A stretch of DNA of 64,000 nucleotides from Dugong dugon (GCA_030035585.1 CM057462.1:145106734-145170733), one strand, 5' to 3'. Positions 21,671 to 31,910 are shown, counted from the first letter of the stretch. The notes: generated from the sequence alone by a model not told the origin. Numbers and translations: made by a program.

Positions 21671-23209
21671 TTTTTTTTTTTACTATTTATTTTTTACTTT
21701 TAATTTTTTTTTCTTTTTATATATATTTTATTGTACTTCAGGTGAAAGCTTACAGAGCAAATAGTTTCTCATGAAATAGTAGTACACATGTTGTTTTTTT
21801 GGACATTGGTTAACAACCCCACAACGTATTAAGCCTCTAAATTCTCAACCTTTTTTTTTGATGAAAATTACAGATGGCCAAAGATACACCGTTTCAAAAT
21901 TTTCTACATTCACAGTTCAGTGACATTGACTACGCTCTTCCAACTGTGCTGTTATTCTCACTTAAGATGAAGGCTTACAGAACAAAATAGTTTTTCATTT
22001 AACAGTTACTACACATGTTGCCCTATGACAATGGTTAACAATCTCACAGCACATCAAGAATATCCTTGCTCCACCTTGTGTTCCCTATCACCAGGGGGCT
22101 TCCTTGTCCCCTTCTGTCTTCTGGACCTTGTCAGTGGACTATTGTACCTCTTTAGTCTCCTTTGTTTGTTTATTTATTTATTTATTTTTATTTTATTTAA
22201 ACACCATTTCAAGACTTTTTACTTACACATTTAAGTGATATTGACTATGCTCTTCCAATTGTGCTGCCATTCTCGCCCAAGATGAAGGCTTACAGGACAA
22301 AACAGCCTCCCATTTAATAGTTACTACAAATGTTGCCCTATAGCAGTGGTCAACAATCTCACAATACATCGACAGTGTCCTTATTCAATTTGTGTTCCTT
22401 ATCATCAGTTTCCTACTCTCCCTCTGCCTTCTGGCCCTTGTCACCGGACTCCTGTACATCGTTAGTCCCATTTAGTTTTACTGGGGTGTCCATTCCCAGG
22501 CTTAACATCGAACCTTGAAGGTAACTTCCCCTCTGAGCTGAAAGGGTGTCTGGGGGCCACACTCTCGAGGTTTCTCTAGTATTCTTTAGGCCAGTATATC
22601 TGGTCTTCTTTTTTTTTTTTTTTTTTGGGAGTTAAAATTATGCTCTACATCCTACTCCAGCTCTGCCCAGAACCCTCTGTTGTGATCCTGGTCAAAGGAG
22701 TCATTGGTGGTAGCCGGGCACCATCCAGCTGTACTGGGCTCAGTCCCGTGGAGGCCTTGGTAGCTGTGGACCATTAGTCCTTCGGACTAATCTTTTCCTT
22801 GTATCCTGTTCTCTTCATTCTCCCTTGTTCCCGAAGGGATGAGATCAGTGGAGTATCTTGGATGGCCGCTCATAGGCTTTTAAGACCCCAGACACTACTC
22901 ACCAAGGTAGAATGTAGAGCATTATCTTTATAAGTAGTGTCATGCCAATTGAGCTAGATGTTCCCCGAGATCATGGTCCCCAGAGCCCTCCGTCGAACAA
23001 CTCAGTCCCTCGGGGGGTTTGGATGTGTCTATAGGGCCTTCATGACCTTTCCTTGTGCAGGTTGTGTTAGTTTCCGCTGTACTATGTACTATCTCATCTC
23101 TCACCCAAGGTACCACTTACCTATTACCTATTTAATATCCCCCCCCCCTCCCATCCCTGGTAACCAACAAGGATTGTTACATTTTGCTTGTGAATTTTTT
23201 CATGGGTTT
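21671..23209 (-). other. 3' UTR of the inner L1
   Basis: Homologous to the 3' UTR of the outer L1, with scattered substitutions and length changes in homopolymers. It includes the A-rich tail region (reversed) at 21671-21725. Confidence 0.85.
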
Positions 23210-26200
23210 TTACAATAGAGGTCTCATACAATATTTGTCCTTTTGTGATTGACTTATTTCACTCAGCATGATGTCCTCCAGTTTCATCCATGTTATGAGA
23301 TGGTTCACCGATTCATTGTTCTTTCTCGTTGCATAGTACTCCATTGTGTGTATGTACCATAGTTTGTGTATCCATTCGTCTGTTGATGGACATCGAGGTT
23401 GTTTCCATCGTTTTGCTATTGTGAATAATGCTGCCATGAACATAGGTGTGCATATGTCTATTCGAGTGATGACTCTTATTTCTCTAGGATATATTACTAG
23501 GAGTGGGATTGCTGGATCGAATGGTACGTCTATTTCTAGCTTTCTGAGGAAACGCCATATCATTTTCCAAAATGGCTGTATCATTTTGCATTCCCACCAG
23601 CAGTGTATAAGAGTTCCCGTCTCCCCGCAGCCCCTCCAACATTTGTTATTTCCAGTGTTTTTGATTCGTGCCAGTAATGCCGGGGTGAGATGGTATCTCA
23701 TTGTGGTTTTAATTTGCATTTCTCTAATGGCTAGTGATCGCGAGCATTTCCTCATGTGTCTGTTGGCCATTTGAATGTCTTCCTTGGTGAAGTGTCTGTT
23801 CATTTCCTTTGCCCATTTTTTGATAGGATTGGTTGTCTTTTTGTTGTAGAGGTGTTGGATTTTCTTGTAGATTATGGAGATTAGACCTTTGTCTGACTTG
23901 TACTGTCCAAAAATTTTTTCCCAGTCTGTAGGTTCTCTTTTAACTCTTTTGGTGAAATCTTTTGAAGAGCATAGATGTTTGATTTTTAGAAGATCCCAAT
24001 TATCTAGTTTATCTGTTGGGTTTTTTGTGTTGATGTTTATGGTTTGTATCCTGTTAATGCCATGTATTAAGGCCTGAAGTGTTGGTCCTATTTTTTCTTC
24101 TATGAATTTTATAGTTTGAGGCTTTATATTCAGGTCTTTGATCCATTTTGAAGTAGTTTTTGTATATGGTGTGAGGTATGGGTCCTGTTTCATTTTTCTA
24201 CAAATGGATATCCAGTTTTGCCAGCACCATTTGTTAAAAAGACTGTCTTTTCCCCATTTGATGTATTTTGGGCCCTTGTCAAAAATCAGGTGACCGTAGG
24301 TGGATGGATTTACATCTGAGTTCTCAATTCTGTTCCATTGGTCAATGTCTCTGTTGTTGTACCAGTACCAGGCTGTTTTGAGTACTGTAGCTGTATAGTA
24401 GGTTCTCAAGTCAGGTAGTGTGAGTCCTCCAACTTTATTCTTCTTCTTCAGTAGTGCTTTACTTATTCGGGGTTTCTTCCCTTTCCATATAAAGTTAATG
24501 ATTAGTTTTTCCATCTCTTTGAAGAATGTTGTTGGTATTTGTATCGGAATTGCATTGTATTTGTAGATTGCTTTAGGTAGAATTGCCATTTTCACAATGT
24601 TGAGTCTGCCTATCCATGAGCATGGTATGTTTTTCCATTTATGTAGATCCCTTTGGGTTTCATGCAGCAGTGTTTTGTAGTTTTCTTTGTATAGGTCTTT
24701 TATATTCCTGGTCAGATTTATTCCTAAGTATTTTATCGTTTTAGCGGCTATTGAAAATGGTATTGATTTCCTGATCTCCTTTTCATCGTTCTCTTTACCG
24801 GTGTATAGGAATCCAACTGATTTTTGAATGTTTATCTTGTATCCTGCTACTCTGCTGAATCTTTCTATTACTTCCAGTAAATTTCTCGTGGAGTCTTTAG
24901 GGTTTTCTATGTATAGTATCATATCATCTGCAAACAGGGAGAGTTTAACTTCTTCATTACCAATTTGGATGCCCTTTATTTCTTTCTCTTGCCTTACTGC
25001 TCTAGCTAGAACTTCCAGCACAATGTTAAATAGGAGTGGTGATAAAGGGCATCCTTGTCTTGTTCCTGTTTTCAGGGGGAATGTTTTCAGCCTTTCTCCA
25101 TTAAGAATGATGTTGGCTGTTGGTTTTGCATAGATGCCCTTTATGATGTTGAGAAATTTCCCTTCTATACCTATTTTATTGAGAGCTTTTATCAGGAATG
25201 GGTGTTGGACTTTGTCAAATGCCTTTTCTGCATCAATTGAGATAATCATGTGATTTTTTTCTTTCCTTTTATTTATGTGGTGGATTACGTTGATGGATTT
25301 TCTAATGTTAAACCATCCTTGCATACCTGGTATGAATCCTACTTGGTCGTGGTGTATTATTTTTTTGATATGATACTGAATTCTATTGGCTAGAATTTTG
25401 TTCAGAATTTTTGCATCTATATTCATGAGAGATATTGGTCTGTAATTTTCTTTTTTTGTGATGTCTTTGCCTGGTTTTGGTATCAGCGTTATGCTGGCTT
25501 CATAGAATGAATTTGGAAGTGTTGCTTCCTCTTCTATGCTCTGAAATAACTTGAGTAGAACTGTACGAGCTCTTCTGTAAATGTTTTGTAGAATTCTCCA
25601 GTGAAGCCATCTGGGCCAGGGCTTTTTTTGCTTGGGAGTTTTTTTCTTATCTTTTCAATCTCTTCTCTTGTTATGGGTCTGTTCAGATTTTCAATATCAC
25701 TTTGTTGTAGTTTGGGTAGGCCGTATGTTTCTAGAAATTTATCCATTTCCTCTAGGTTTTCAAATTTGTTGGAATATAGTTTTTCATAATATTCTGTTAT
25801 AATCCTTTTTATTTCGGTTGGGTCTGTTGTAATGTCCCCCATTTCATTTCTTATTTGGGTTATTTGTGCCCTCTGCTGTTTTTCTTTTGTCAGTCTGGCC
25901 AGTGGTTTGTCGATTCTGTTGATTCTTTCAAAGAACCAACTTTTGGTTTTGTTGATTCTTTCTATTGTTTTTCTGTTCTCTATTTCATTTATTTCTGCTC
26001 TGATCTTTACTATTTCCTTTCTTCCGGTGGTTGTACGCTTTTTTTGTTGTTCTCTTTCTATTTGTTTGAGTTCTGTAGTTAATGTTTTGATTTTGTCCCT
26101 TTCTTCTTTTTTGATATGTGCATCTATTGCTATAAATTGTCCTCTGAGGACTGCCTTTGCTGTGTCCCAAAGGTTTTGGTATGATGTGTTTTCATTTTCA

Positions 26201-27030
26201 TTTGATTCTAGGAATTTTTTAATTCCATCTCTGATTTCTTCTATTACCCATTGATGTGTAAGCAGATTATTATTCAGTTTCCATGTGTTTGATTTTTTTT
26301 CCTTGCTCTTTCTAGTGTTAATTTCTACCTTGATGGCATTGTGGTCAGAGAAGATACTGTGAATTATCTCAGCATTTTGGATCTTGTTGAGGATTGCTCT
26401 GTGGCCTAAGATGTGGTCTATTCTGGAGAACGTTCCATGTGCATTGGAAAAGAATGTGTACTTTGCAGCGGTTGGATGGATTGTTCTATATATGTCTATG
26501 AGGTCCAGTTGGCTGATTGTGTCCTTTAGGTCTTCTGTATCTTTGCTGAGTTTCTTTTTAGTTGTTCTGTCCTTTACTGAGAGTGGTGTGTTGAAGTCTC
26601 CTACTATTATTGTGGAACTGTCAATTTCTCTTTTCAGTGCTGTTAGAGTTTTTTTTATGTATTTTGGAGCCCTGCCATTGGGTGCATAGATATTTATTAT
26701 GGTTATGTATTCATGATGGATCATCCCCTTAATCATTATATAGTGTCCTTCTTTGACTTTTATGGTAGATTTTGTTTTAAAGTCTATTTTATCTGAGATT
26801 AGAATTGCCACTCCTTCTCTTTTTTGGTAGTTGTTAGCTTGATATATTTTTTTCCAACCTTTGATTTTTAATAAATTCACATCTTTGTTTCTAAGATGTG
26901 TCTCTTGTAGACAGCAAATAGATGGATCCTGTTTTCTTATCCATTCTGCCACTCTCCGTCGCTTTATGGGTGCATTGAGTCCATTTACGTTCGGTGTAAT
27001 TATTGATAGATGTGAATTTGTTGCTGTCAT
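23210..27030 (-). pseudogene. Inner L1 ORF2 (endonuclease-reverse transcriptase), one frameshift from open
   Basis: Starts at ATG 27030 and would encode about 1270 residues, the usual L1 ORF2p length. The first 498 codons hold the endonuclease: Asn14, Glu43 (in CCLQETHL), Asp145 and Asn147 (in GDFNTP) and a later SDHNAI with the catalytic His. The 738-codon part holds the reverse transcriptase ([17 protein letters not shown]) and the CX3CX7HX4C motif (starting CWRGCGETG). The frame breaks at about 25563 through a missing base, the same one as in the outer L1. A 498-residue endonuclease-plus-linker product could still be made. Residue 13 is Pro here and Leu in other copies. Confidence 0.93.
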
Positions 27031-27218
27031 TTTGTAGTGCTTTTTTTTGTGATGCTGAAGTTTTCTTTGTTCTTCTTACTCTCTTGTGCTGAGTTCCTTT
27101 TGTTTGTGGATTTTGTGTTCATTTCTTTTGTCTTTGTAGGTTTTGGTTTTGTTGAGACTTTATGTTTTTCGTCTTTATATTTATGAGTTGGTTTGTTAAC
27201 TTTTTTTGTGGTTACCAT
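27027..27218 (-). CDS. Candidate inter-ORF small frame of the inner L1 (63 codons, Lys-rich)
   Basis: Lies wholly in the ORF1-ORF2 spacer. It starts at ATG 27218 (followed by GTAACC) and ends in TGA that overlaps the ORF2 start as ATGA. The product is very basic and hydrophilic ([12 protein letters not shown] at its start, many Lys and Thr), with no known domain, membrane segment or signal peptide. The same frame is present in the outer L1 (30426-30617), and a related frame runs in the spacer of the plus-strand L1 (about 48757-48914), with shared VTTKK.NK and TKTKEM motifs. The A-rich composition favours Lys codons and few stops, so chance is a real alternative. I would call it a candidate only. 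Confidence 0.35.
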   Translation of the reverse strand: MVTTKKVNKPTHKYKDEKHKVSTKPKPTKTKEMNTKSTNKRNSAQESKKNKENFSITKKSTTK

Positions 27219-27461
27219 GAATTTTACCCTTATCTTTATAATTTTGAAGCAGTCTACCGTTACTTGGTATCGCCTTGCCTTCTTCGCCTTTAGAAGGTTC
27301 TATACCTATGCCGTTTGTTCCCTCTTTCATTGTTTTGATGTTGTTGTCATCCTTTGATTGATTTCTCTGATTCCCTGTTGTATATCTTTTGTTTTTGGAA
27401 AGTCGTCTGTAGTTCAGTTCCTAGAATGGTATCTGGTTCATGTTAACCTGCGTCCTAGGTC
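27219..27461 (-). other. ORF1-ORF2 spacer of the inner L1, upstream part
   Basis: About 240 bases without an open frame, between the ORF1 stop and the small frame. L1 spacers are usually a few dozen bases in human and mouse, so the total spacer of about 430 bases here is long. Confidence 0.6.
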
Positions 27462-28511
27462 CTAGGTCCTGCCTGAGGGCTTAAGCTGTTTGTCCTCAGA
27501 TCGAAGAACTCCCTTTAATAATTCTTGTAAGTTTGGTTTGACTTTTGCATATTCCTTTAGTTTCTGTTTATCTGGAAATGACCTAATTTCACCATCAAAT
27601 CTGAATGACAGTTTTGCAGGATATATTATTCTTGGCTGACAATTTTTTTCTTTCAAGATTTTATATATGTCATCCCATTGCCTTCTTGCCTGCATGGTTT
27701 CTGCTGAATAATCTGAGCTTAGTCTTATTGTTTCTCCTCTGTATGTGACTTCTTGTTTTTCACGAGCTGCTCTCAGGATTCTTTGTTTGTCTTTAGTTTT
27801 AGCGAGTGTGAATATGATATGTCTTGGTGATTTTCTTTTGGGGTCTCTTCTATATGGGGTTCGTTGAGCTTCTTGGATGACCAGCTTTTCATCTTTCATG
27901 ATATTGGGAAAGTTTTCTGTCAGCAGTTCCTCAATGATCCTCTCTGTGTTTTCTGTTTTCTCCCCCTGTTCTGGGATGCCAATCACTCGTAAGTTTTTGC
28001 TTTTAATTGTGTCCCACATATCTCTCAGGGTCTCTTCATTTTTCTTTGTTCTTTTTTCTGAGTTTTCCTGAAACAGAGTTGTATCCAAGTGTTTGTCTTC
28101 AGTTCCACTGATCCTGTCTTCCATGGTTTCAAATCTACTTCTCAGCCCTTCTATGACACCGTCCATTTCTGAAATCTTGTTGTTTATCTTTTGGATTTCT
28201 AATTGTTGTTTTTGTATAATTTCGAGTTGTGAATTTATTTTGGCATTTTGTTCTTGCATCATCTTCCTGAATTCTTCCAATTTTTTGTCTGTATTTTCCA
28301 TAAATTTGTCTATTTTTTCCTCATGTTTGTCAGCTTTTTGCCTCAGTTCTTGGAAAATTCCGAGTATTAGTGATTTGAGTTCCGTATCAGGTACTTCTAG
28401 TGCATTTTCTTCCACAGGAGAGTTATCTGGTGTTTTAATTTGGACGCCTATTGGAGCCATCTTGTCTTGTTTTTGTAAATGTTTTGATATTGTTTGCTGT
28501 TTTCGGGGCAT
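27462..28511 (-). CDS. L1 ORF1 protein (RNA-binding chaperone), intact
   Basis: A 349-residue frame, close to the usual L1 ORF1p length. The N-terminal third is hydrophilic. A long coiled coil follows at about residues 50-135 (heptads with IIQKQQLEIQKINNKISEMD), then the RNA-recognition domain (NLRVIGIPEQ, QEAQRTPYRR, HIIFTLAKTKDKQRILRAA) and the C-terminal domain (ETMQARRQWDDIYKILKEKN, YPAKLSFRFDGEI). The protein forms trimers that bind L1 RNA in cytoplasmic particles. The first ATG (28511) gives 17 extra residues ahead of the MAPIG start used by the outer L1. In the other copies the third codon from this ATG is a stop, so the extension may be a stop-loss in this copy. Confidence 0.93.
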   Translation of the reverse strand: MPRKQQTISKHLQKQDKMAPIGVQIKTPDNSPVEENALEVPDTELKSLILGIFQELRQKADKHEEKIDKFMENTDKKLEEFRKMMQEQNAKINSQLEIIQKQQLEIQKINNKISEMDGVIEGLRSRFETMEDRISGTEDKHLDTTLFQENSEKRTKKNEETLRDMWDTIKSKNLRVIGIPEQGEKTENTERIIEELLTENFPNIMKDEKLVIQEAQRTPYRRDPKRKSPRHIIFTLAKTKDKQRILRAAREKQEVTYRGETIRLSSDYSAETMQARRQWDDIYKILKEKNCQPRIIYPAKLSFRFDGEIRSFPDKQKLKEYAKVKPNLQELLKGVLRSEDKQLKPSGRT

Positions 28512-28769
28512 TCAGTAGATATTTCTCTCGTTTATTGATTGTAGATTTTTTTTTTTTTTTCGTTCTTGTGGTACAGCTGGGCAGATCTAGTTGAGGAGGA
28601 GCCACTGGGATGGGTTGCTTGTGGCACTCACCGCAGCCACCAGGACGGTCGGTAGTCAGTGCTGGGCAGGTTCCAATAGGGCGTGCCTGCACCGCTTGGT
28701 GATGTGATGTCTAGTGCACGGTGCAGGTAGGTAGGGTGCAGCGGGAAGATGGTTATGTGTGAAGCTAAG

Positions 28770-29901
28770 CTGGATATGGGAGAGAGGAGAGAGGAGGAGG
28801 AGCAAAAAGTGTACAAACATAAAAGAATGCTAGGGGAGCTTGTCGTTGGAATGTACAGAAGAGAGACTATGGGATGGAGGAAACCAGAAGGGGGAAGAGA
28901 AAGAAAAGGAAAGAATGACCAAATAAAAATCAGAAAAGTTAAAGAACTGCAAAGTTCCCAGGGATCCCACCGATGCAGCTATGAGGTCTGGGGGAGTCGG
29001 TCTCAATTTTCACAGCTCAGCCTGGCCAGAAGGTACAGAGGCATACATCGCCTGGAATTCAGGGATCAGAAAGAGAAGGAAGAGATAGAGAGACAAGAAA
29101 TTAAGCAATGAAGAAAGACAAAAGAGAAAAAGAGGTAAAAGATGACAGAACTAATCAAAAAAGGAAGAAAAATAAAATTGAGAGAAAAAAAAAAAAGGGC
29201 AACACCAGCAGTCAGTGCCTACAAATGGGACCCAGAGAGCCCCCACTCAGGGGCGCGAATTCCAAGAAGCCGGTAGTCTCGGGGTTAAGTGACCGTGGCC
29301 ACGGGAAGCAGAGGGGCCAACGAACAAAGGCCCCAGGATCCCACCCGCGCGGGAGCCCAGACCTGGAAACAGCCACACGCCCGCACGCAGCCCTACAGCC
29401 CCGCAGGAGAGAGCAGAGACAGCCCTCGGAACCAGGCACCCAGGCAAAAGGAGGGGGAGGCAGCAGAAAAAGGTTCGCTAGGTGCCAGCAAATGGCTCCC
29501 AGAAAGCCTCCAGCCCGGGCGCGCGGAATCCAAGCACCGGTGTCCCCCTGCTCAGGGACTCCGGCCATGGAAAGCAGAGGGGCGAACGAACAAAGGCCCC
29601 GGGATCCCACCCACGCGGGGGCCCAGACCTAGAAACAGCCACACGCCCGCACGCAGCCCTACAGCCCCGCAGGAGAGAGCAGAGATGGCACTCGGAACCA
29701 GGCACCCAGGCAAAAGGAGGGGGAGGCGGCAGAAAAAGGTTCGCTAGCTGCCAGCAAACGGCTCCCAGAAAGCCGCCAGCCCAGGCGCGCGGAATCCAAG
29801 CACCAGCACCCCCAGCCCAGAGACCCTGGCCACGGAAAGCAGGGGATCCCCAGATGAGGCGGAGAGGGGTGGGTGGTGGGAGAGCGCGCACCGCAGTATA
29901 C
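28770..29901 (-). other. Putative intron in the inner L1 5' UTR
   Basis: On the minus strand the segment begins GTATACTGCGG (after ACCG) and ends with a pyrimidine-rich tract, CTCTCTCCCATATCCAG. These are GT and AG ends with a good 3' splice site. The outer L1 lacks exactly this 1132-base segment: its sequence goes from CGACCG straight to CTTAGC (near 32169-32170). It is retained here, so this copy came from unspliced RNA. Confidence 0.82.
29215..29860 (-). repeat. Tandem GC-rich 5' UTR monomers (about 266 bp, about 2.4 copies)
   Basis: Three starts at 29215, 29482 and 29748 (GTGCCTAC, GTGCCAGC, CTGCCAGC) give periods of 267 and 266. Shared blocks per unit include GGCGCGCGGAATCCAAGC, AACAAAGGCCCCGGGATCCC, CCCGCACGCAGCCCTACAGC and AGGCACCCAGGCAAAAGGAG. 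Open frames seen across this part on both strands follow from its GC content and repeat period. Promoter monomers are known from mouse L1; a similar role here is inferred. Confidence 0.85.
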
Positions 29902-30188
29902 CGGTCGTTCTGTCTCCGACCAGATGCTCTGCAAGGCTGCTCTCCCGTTTGCTGGTCTCCGATAGGAATCCAAGATGGTGGATCCGCGCTGCGTTAGCTG
30001 GTAAGGAATCTCTGCCTGAGTCTCTCCTCGCTCTCCGTTCTCTTTTAGTATTCTCACTCCGTTTGGTGTTTGGCTGAGTTCTTTATCTCTTCATTTGGTG
30101 TTCTAGGGTTTCAGGATTGTTGATTCTCTGTTAGGCTTAGTTTTTTGGATCTTTGCTGTGGAGGGACGGCGTGGTGTTTCTGCCTAGA

Positions 30189-30201
30189 GCACCATCTTGC
30201 C
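30189..30201 (-). promoter_or_regulatory. YY1-like site at the 5' end of the inner L1
   Basis: The reverse complement reads GCAAGATGGTGCT. Homologous AAGATGG or ACATGGT motifs sit at the 5' ends of the outer L1 (32457-32466), the old minus L1 (46514-46525) and the old plus L1 (37770). In human L1 a YY1 site at this place fixes the transcription start. Confidence 0.6.
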
Positions 30202-30224
30202 CCCGACCTGACCTGCTCTTTTTT

Positions 30225-30429
30225 GATAGTTGTTAGCTTGATATATTTTTTTCCAACCTTTGATTTTTAATAAATTCACATCTTTGTTTCTAAGATGTGT
30301 CTCTTGTAGACAGCAAATAGATGGATCCTGTTTTCTTATCCATTCTGCCACTCTCCGTCGCTTTATGGGTGCATTGAGTCCATTTACGTTCAGTGTAATT
30401 ATTGATAGATGTGAGTTTGTTGCTGTCAT
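30225..30429 (-). pseudogene. Outer L1 ORF2 N-terminus (continues at 21670)
   Basis: Starts at ATG 30429 with [20 protein letters not shown] and runs through CCLQETHL (Glu43) to NNYQKRAG, where the inner L1 is inserted at about codon 72. The rest of the endonuclease lies at 21670 and below. The insertion severs the endonuclease domain. Confidence 0.92.
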
Positions 30430-30617
30430 TTTGTAGTGCTTTTTTTTGTGATGCTGAAGTTTTCTTTGTTCTTCTTACTCTCTTGTGCTGAGTTCCTTTT
30501 GTTTGTGGATTTTGTGTTCATTTCTTTTGTTTTTGTAGGTTTTGTTTTTGTTGAGACTTTATGTTTTTCGTCTTTATTTTTATGAGTTGCTTTGTTAACT
30601 TTTTTGGTGGTTACCAT
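30426..30617 (-). CDS. Candidate inter-ORF small frame of the outer L1 (63 codons, Lys-rich)
   Basis: Same position, length and ATGA overlap with ORF2 as at 27027-27218, with four residue differences (for example NKATHKNK instead of NKPTHKYK). No known domain. Two copies from one recent lineage are not independent evidence of function. The older copies give weak support. Confidence 0.33.
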   Translation of the reverse strand: MVTTKKVNKATHKNKDEKHKVSTKTKPTKTKEMNTKSTNKRNSAQESKKNKENFSITKKSTTK

Positions 30618-30860
30618 GAATTTTACCCTTATCTTTATAATTTTGAAGCAGTCTACCGTTACTTGGTATCGCCTTTCCTTCCTCTCCTTTAGAAGGTTCT
30701 ATACCTATGCCGTTTGTTCCCTCTTTCATTGTTTTGATGTTGTTGTCATCCTTTGATTGATTTCTCTGATTCCCTGTTGTATATCTTTTGTTTTTGGAAA
30801 GTCGTCTGTAGTTCAGTTCCTAGAATGGTATCTGGTTCATGTTAACCTGCATCCTAGGTC

Positions 30861-31859
30861 CTAGGTCTTGCCTGAGGGCTTAAGCTGTTTGTCCTCAGAT
30901 CGAAGAACTCCCTTTAATAATTCTTGTAAGTTTGGTTTGACTTTTGCATATTCCTTTAGTTTCTGTTTATCTGGAAATGACCTAATTTCACCATCAAATC
31001 TGAATGACAGTTTTGCAGGATATATTATTCTTGGCTGACAATTTTTTTCTTTCAAGATTTTATATATGTCATCCCATTGCCTTCTTGCCTGCATGGTTTC
31101 TGCTGAATATTCTGAGCTTAGTCTTGTTGTTTCTCCTCTGTATGTGACTTCTTGTTTTTCACGAGCTGCTCTCAGGATTCTTTGTTTGTCTTTAGTTTTA
31201 GCGAGTGTGAATATGATATGTCTTGGTGATTTTCTTTTGGGGTCTCTTCTATATGGGGTTCGTTGAGCTTCTTGGATGACCAGCTTTTCATCTTTCATGA
31301 TATTGGGAAAGTTTTCTGTCAGCAGTTCCTCAATGATCCTCTCTGTGTTTTCTGTTTTCTCCCCCTGTTCTGGTATGCCAATCACTCGTAAGTTTTTGCT
31401 TTTAATTGTGTCCCACATAACTCTCAGGGTCTCTTCATTTTTCTTTGTTCTTTTTTCTGAGTTTTCCTGAAACAGAGTTGTATCCAAGTGTTTGTCTTCA
31501 GTTCCACTGATCCTGTCTTCCATGGTTTCAAATCTACTTCTCAGCCCTTCTATGACACCGTCCATTTCTGAAATCTTGTTGTTTATCTTTTGGATTTCTA
31601 ATTGTTGTTTTTGTATAATTTCGAGTTGTGAATTTATTTTGGAATTTTGTTCTTGCATCATCTTCCTGAATTCTTCCAATTTTTTGTCTGTATTTTCCAT
31701 AAATTTGTCTATTTTTTCCTCATGTTTGTCAGCTTTTTGCCTCAGTTCTTGGAAAATTCCGAGTATTAGTGATTTGAGTTCCGTATCAGGTACTTCTAGT
31801 GCATTTTCTTCCACAGGAGAGTTATCTGGTGTTTTAATTTGGACGCCTATTGGAGCCAT
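30861..31859 (-). CDS. L1 ORF1 protein (RNA-binding chaperone), outer L1
   Basis: A 332-residue frame starting at MAPIG, with the same coiled coil, RNA-recognition and C-terminal domains as the inner copy (RRDPKRKSPRHII, ARREKQ-like and YPAKLSF motifs). An upstream ATG at 31910 is followed by CCC TGA, a two-codon upstream frame. In the inner L1 that TGA is CGA, which extends ORF1. The choice of MAPIG as the start rests on this stop. Intact and probably functional in sequence terms. Confidence 0.9.
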   Translation of the reverse strand: MAPIGVQIKTPDNSPVEENALEVPDTELKSLILGIFQELRQKADKHEEKIDKFMENTDKKLEEFRKMMQEQNSKINSQLEIIQKQQLEIQKINNKISEMDGVIEGLRSRFETMEDRISGTEDKHLDTTLFQENSEKRTKKNEETLRVMWDTIKSKNLRVIGIPEQGEKTENTERIIEELLTENFPNIMKDEKLVIQEAQRTPYRRDPKRKSPRHIIFTLAKTKDKQRILRAAREKQEVTYRGETTRLSSEYSAETMQARRQWDDIYKILKEKNCQPRIIYPAKLSFRFDGEIRSFPDKQKLKEYAKVKPNLQELLKGVLRSEDKQLKPSGKT

Positions 31860-31910
31860 CTTGTCTTGTTTTTGTAAATGTTTTGATATTGTTTGCTGTT
31901 TTCAGGGCAT

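Larger units (their letters stand above)
21671..30211 (-). mobile_element. Inner full-length L1 (level 5)
   Basis: An approximately 8.5-kb complete L1 on the minus strand: 5' UTR 28512-30211, ORF1 27462-28511, spacer 27031-27461, ORF2 23210-27030, 3' UTR 21671-23209. It is flanked by the duplication CCTGCTCTTTTTT (21658-21670 and 30212-30224) and has a pure T run (reversed poly(A)) at the left. It is the youngest insertion of the nest. ORF1 is intact and ORF2 needs only one base to be open, so it is a recently active lineage. Confidence 0.95.
28512..30211 (-). promoter_or_regulatory. 5' UTR/promoter of the inner L1
   Basis: About 1.7 kb. The distal part at 28960-29900 is GC- and CpG-rich and contains tandem monomers. 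The RNA start would be near 30200, where the reverse complement reads CAAGATGGTGCTCTAGG, a YY1-like site as at the start of human L1. A T run (28545-28560, reversed A run) precedes ORF1. Promoter activity is inferred from position, CpG density and homology of layout, not shown. Confidence 0.8.

Noticed and set aside
29108-29997. Antisense and sense open frames of 130-174 codons in the inner L1 5' UTR, reminiscent of primate L1 ORF0
   Set aside because: They overlap on both strands, follow the 266-bp tandem repeat and its GC-rich, stop-poor composition, and show no conserved counterpart in the older L1s.
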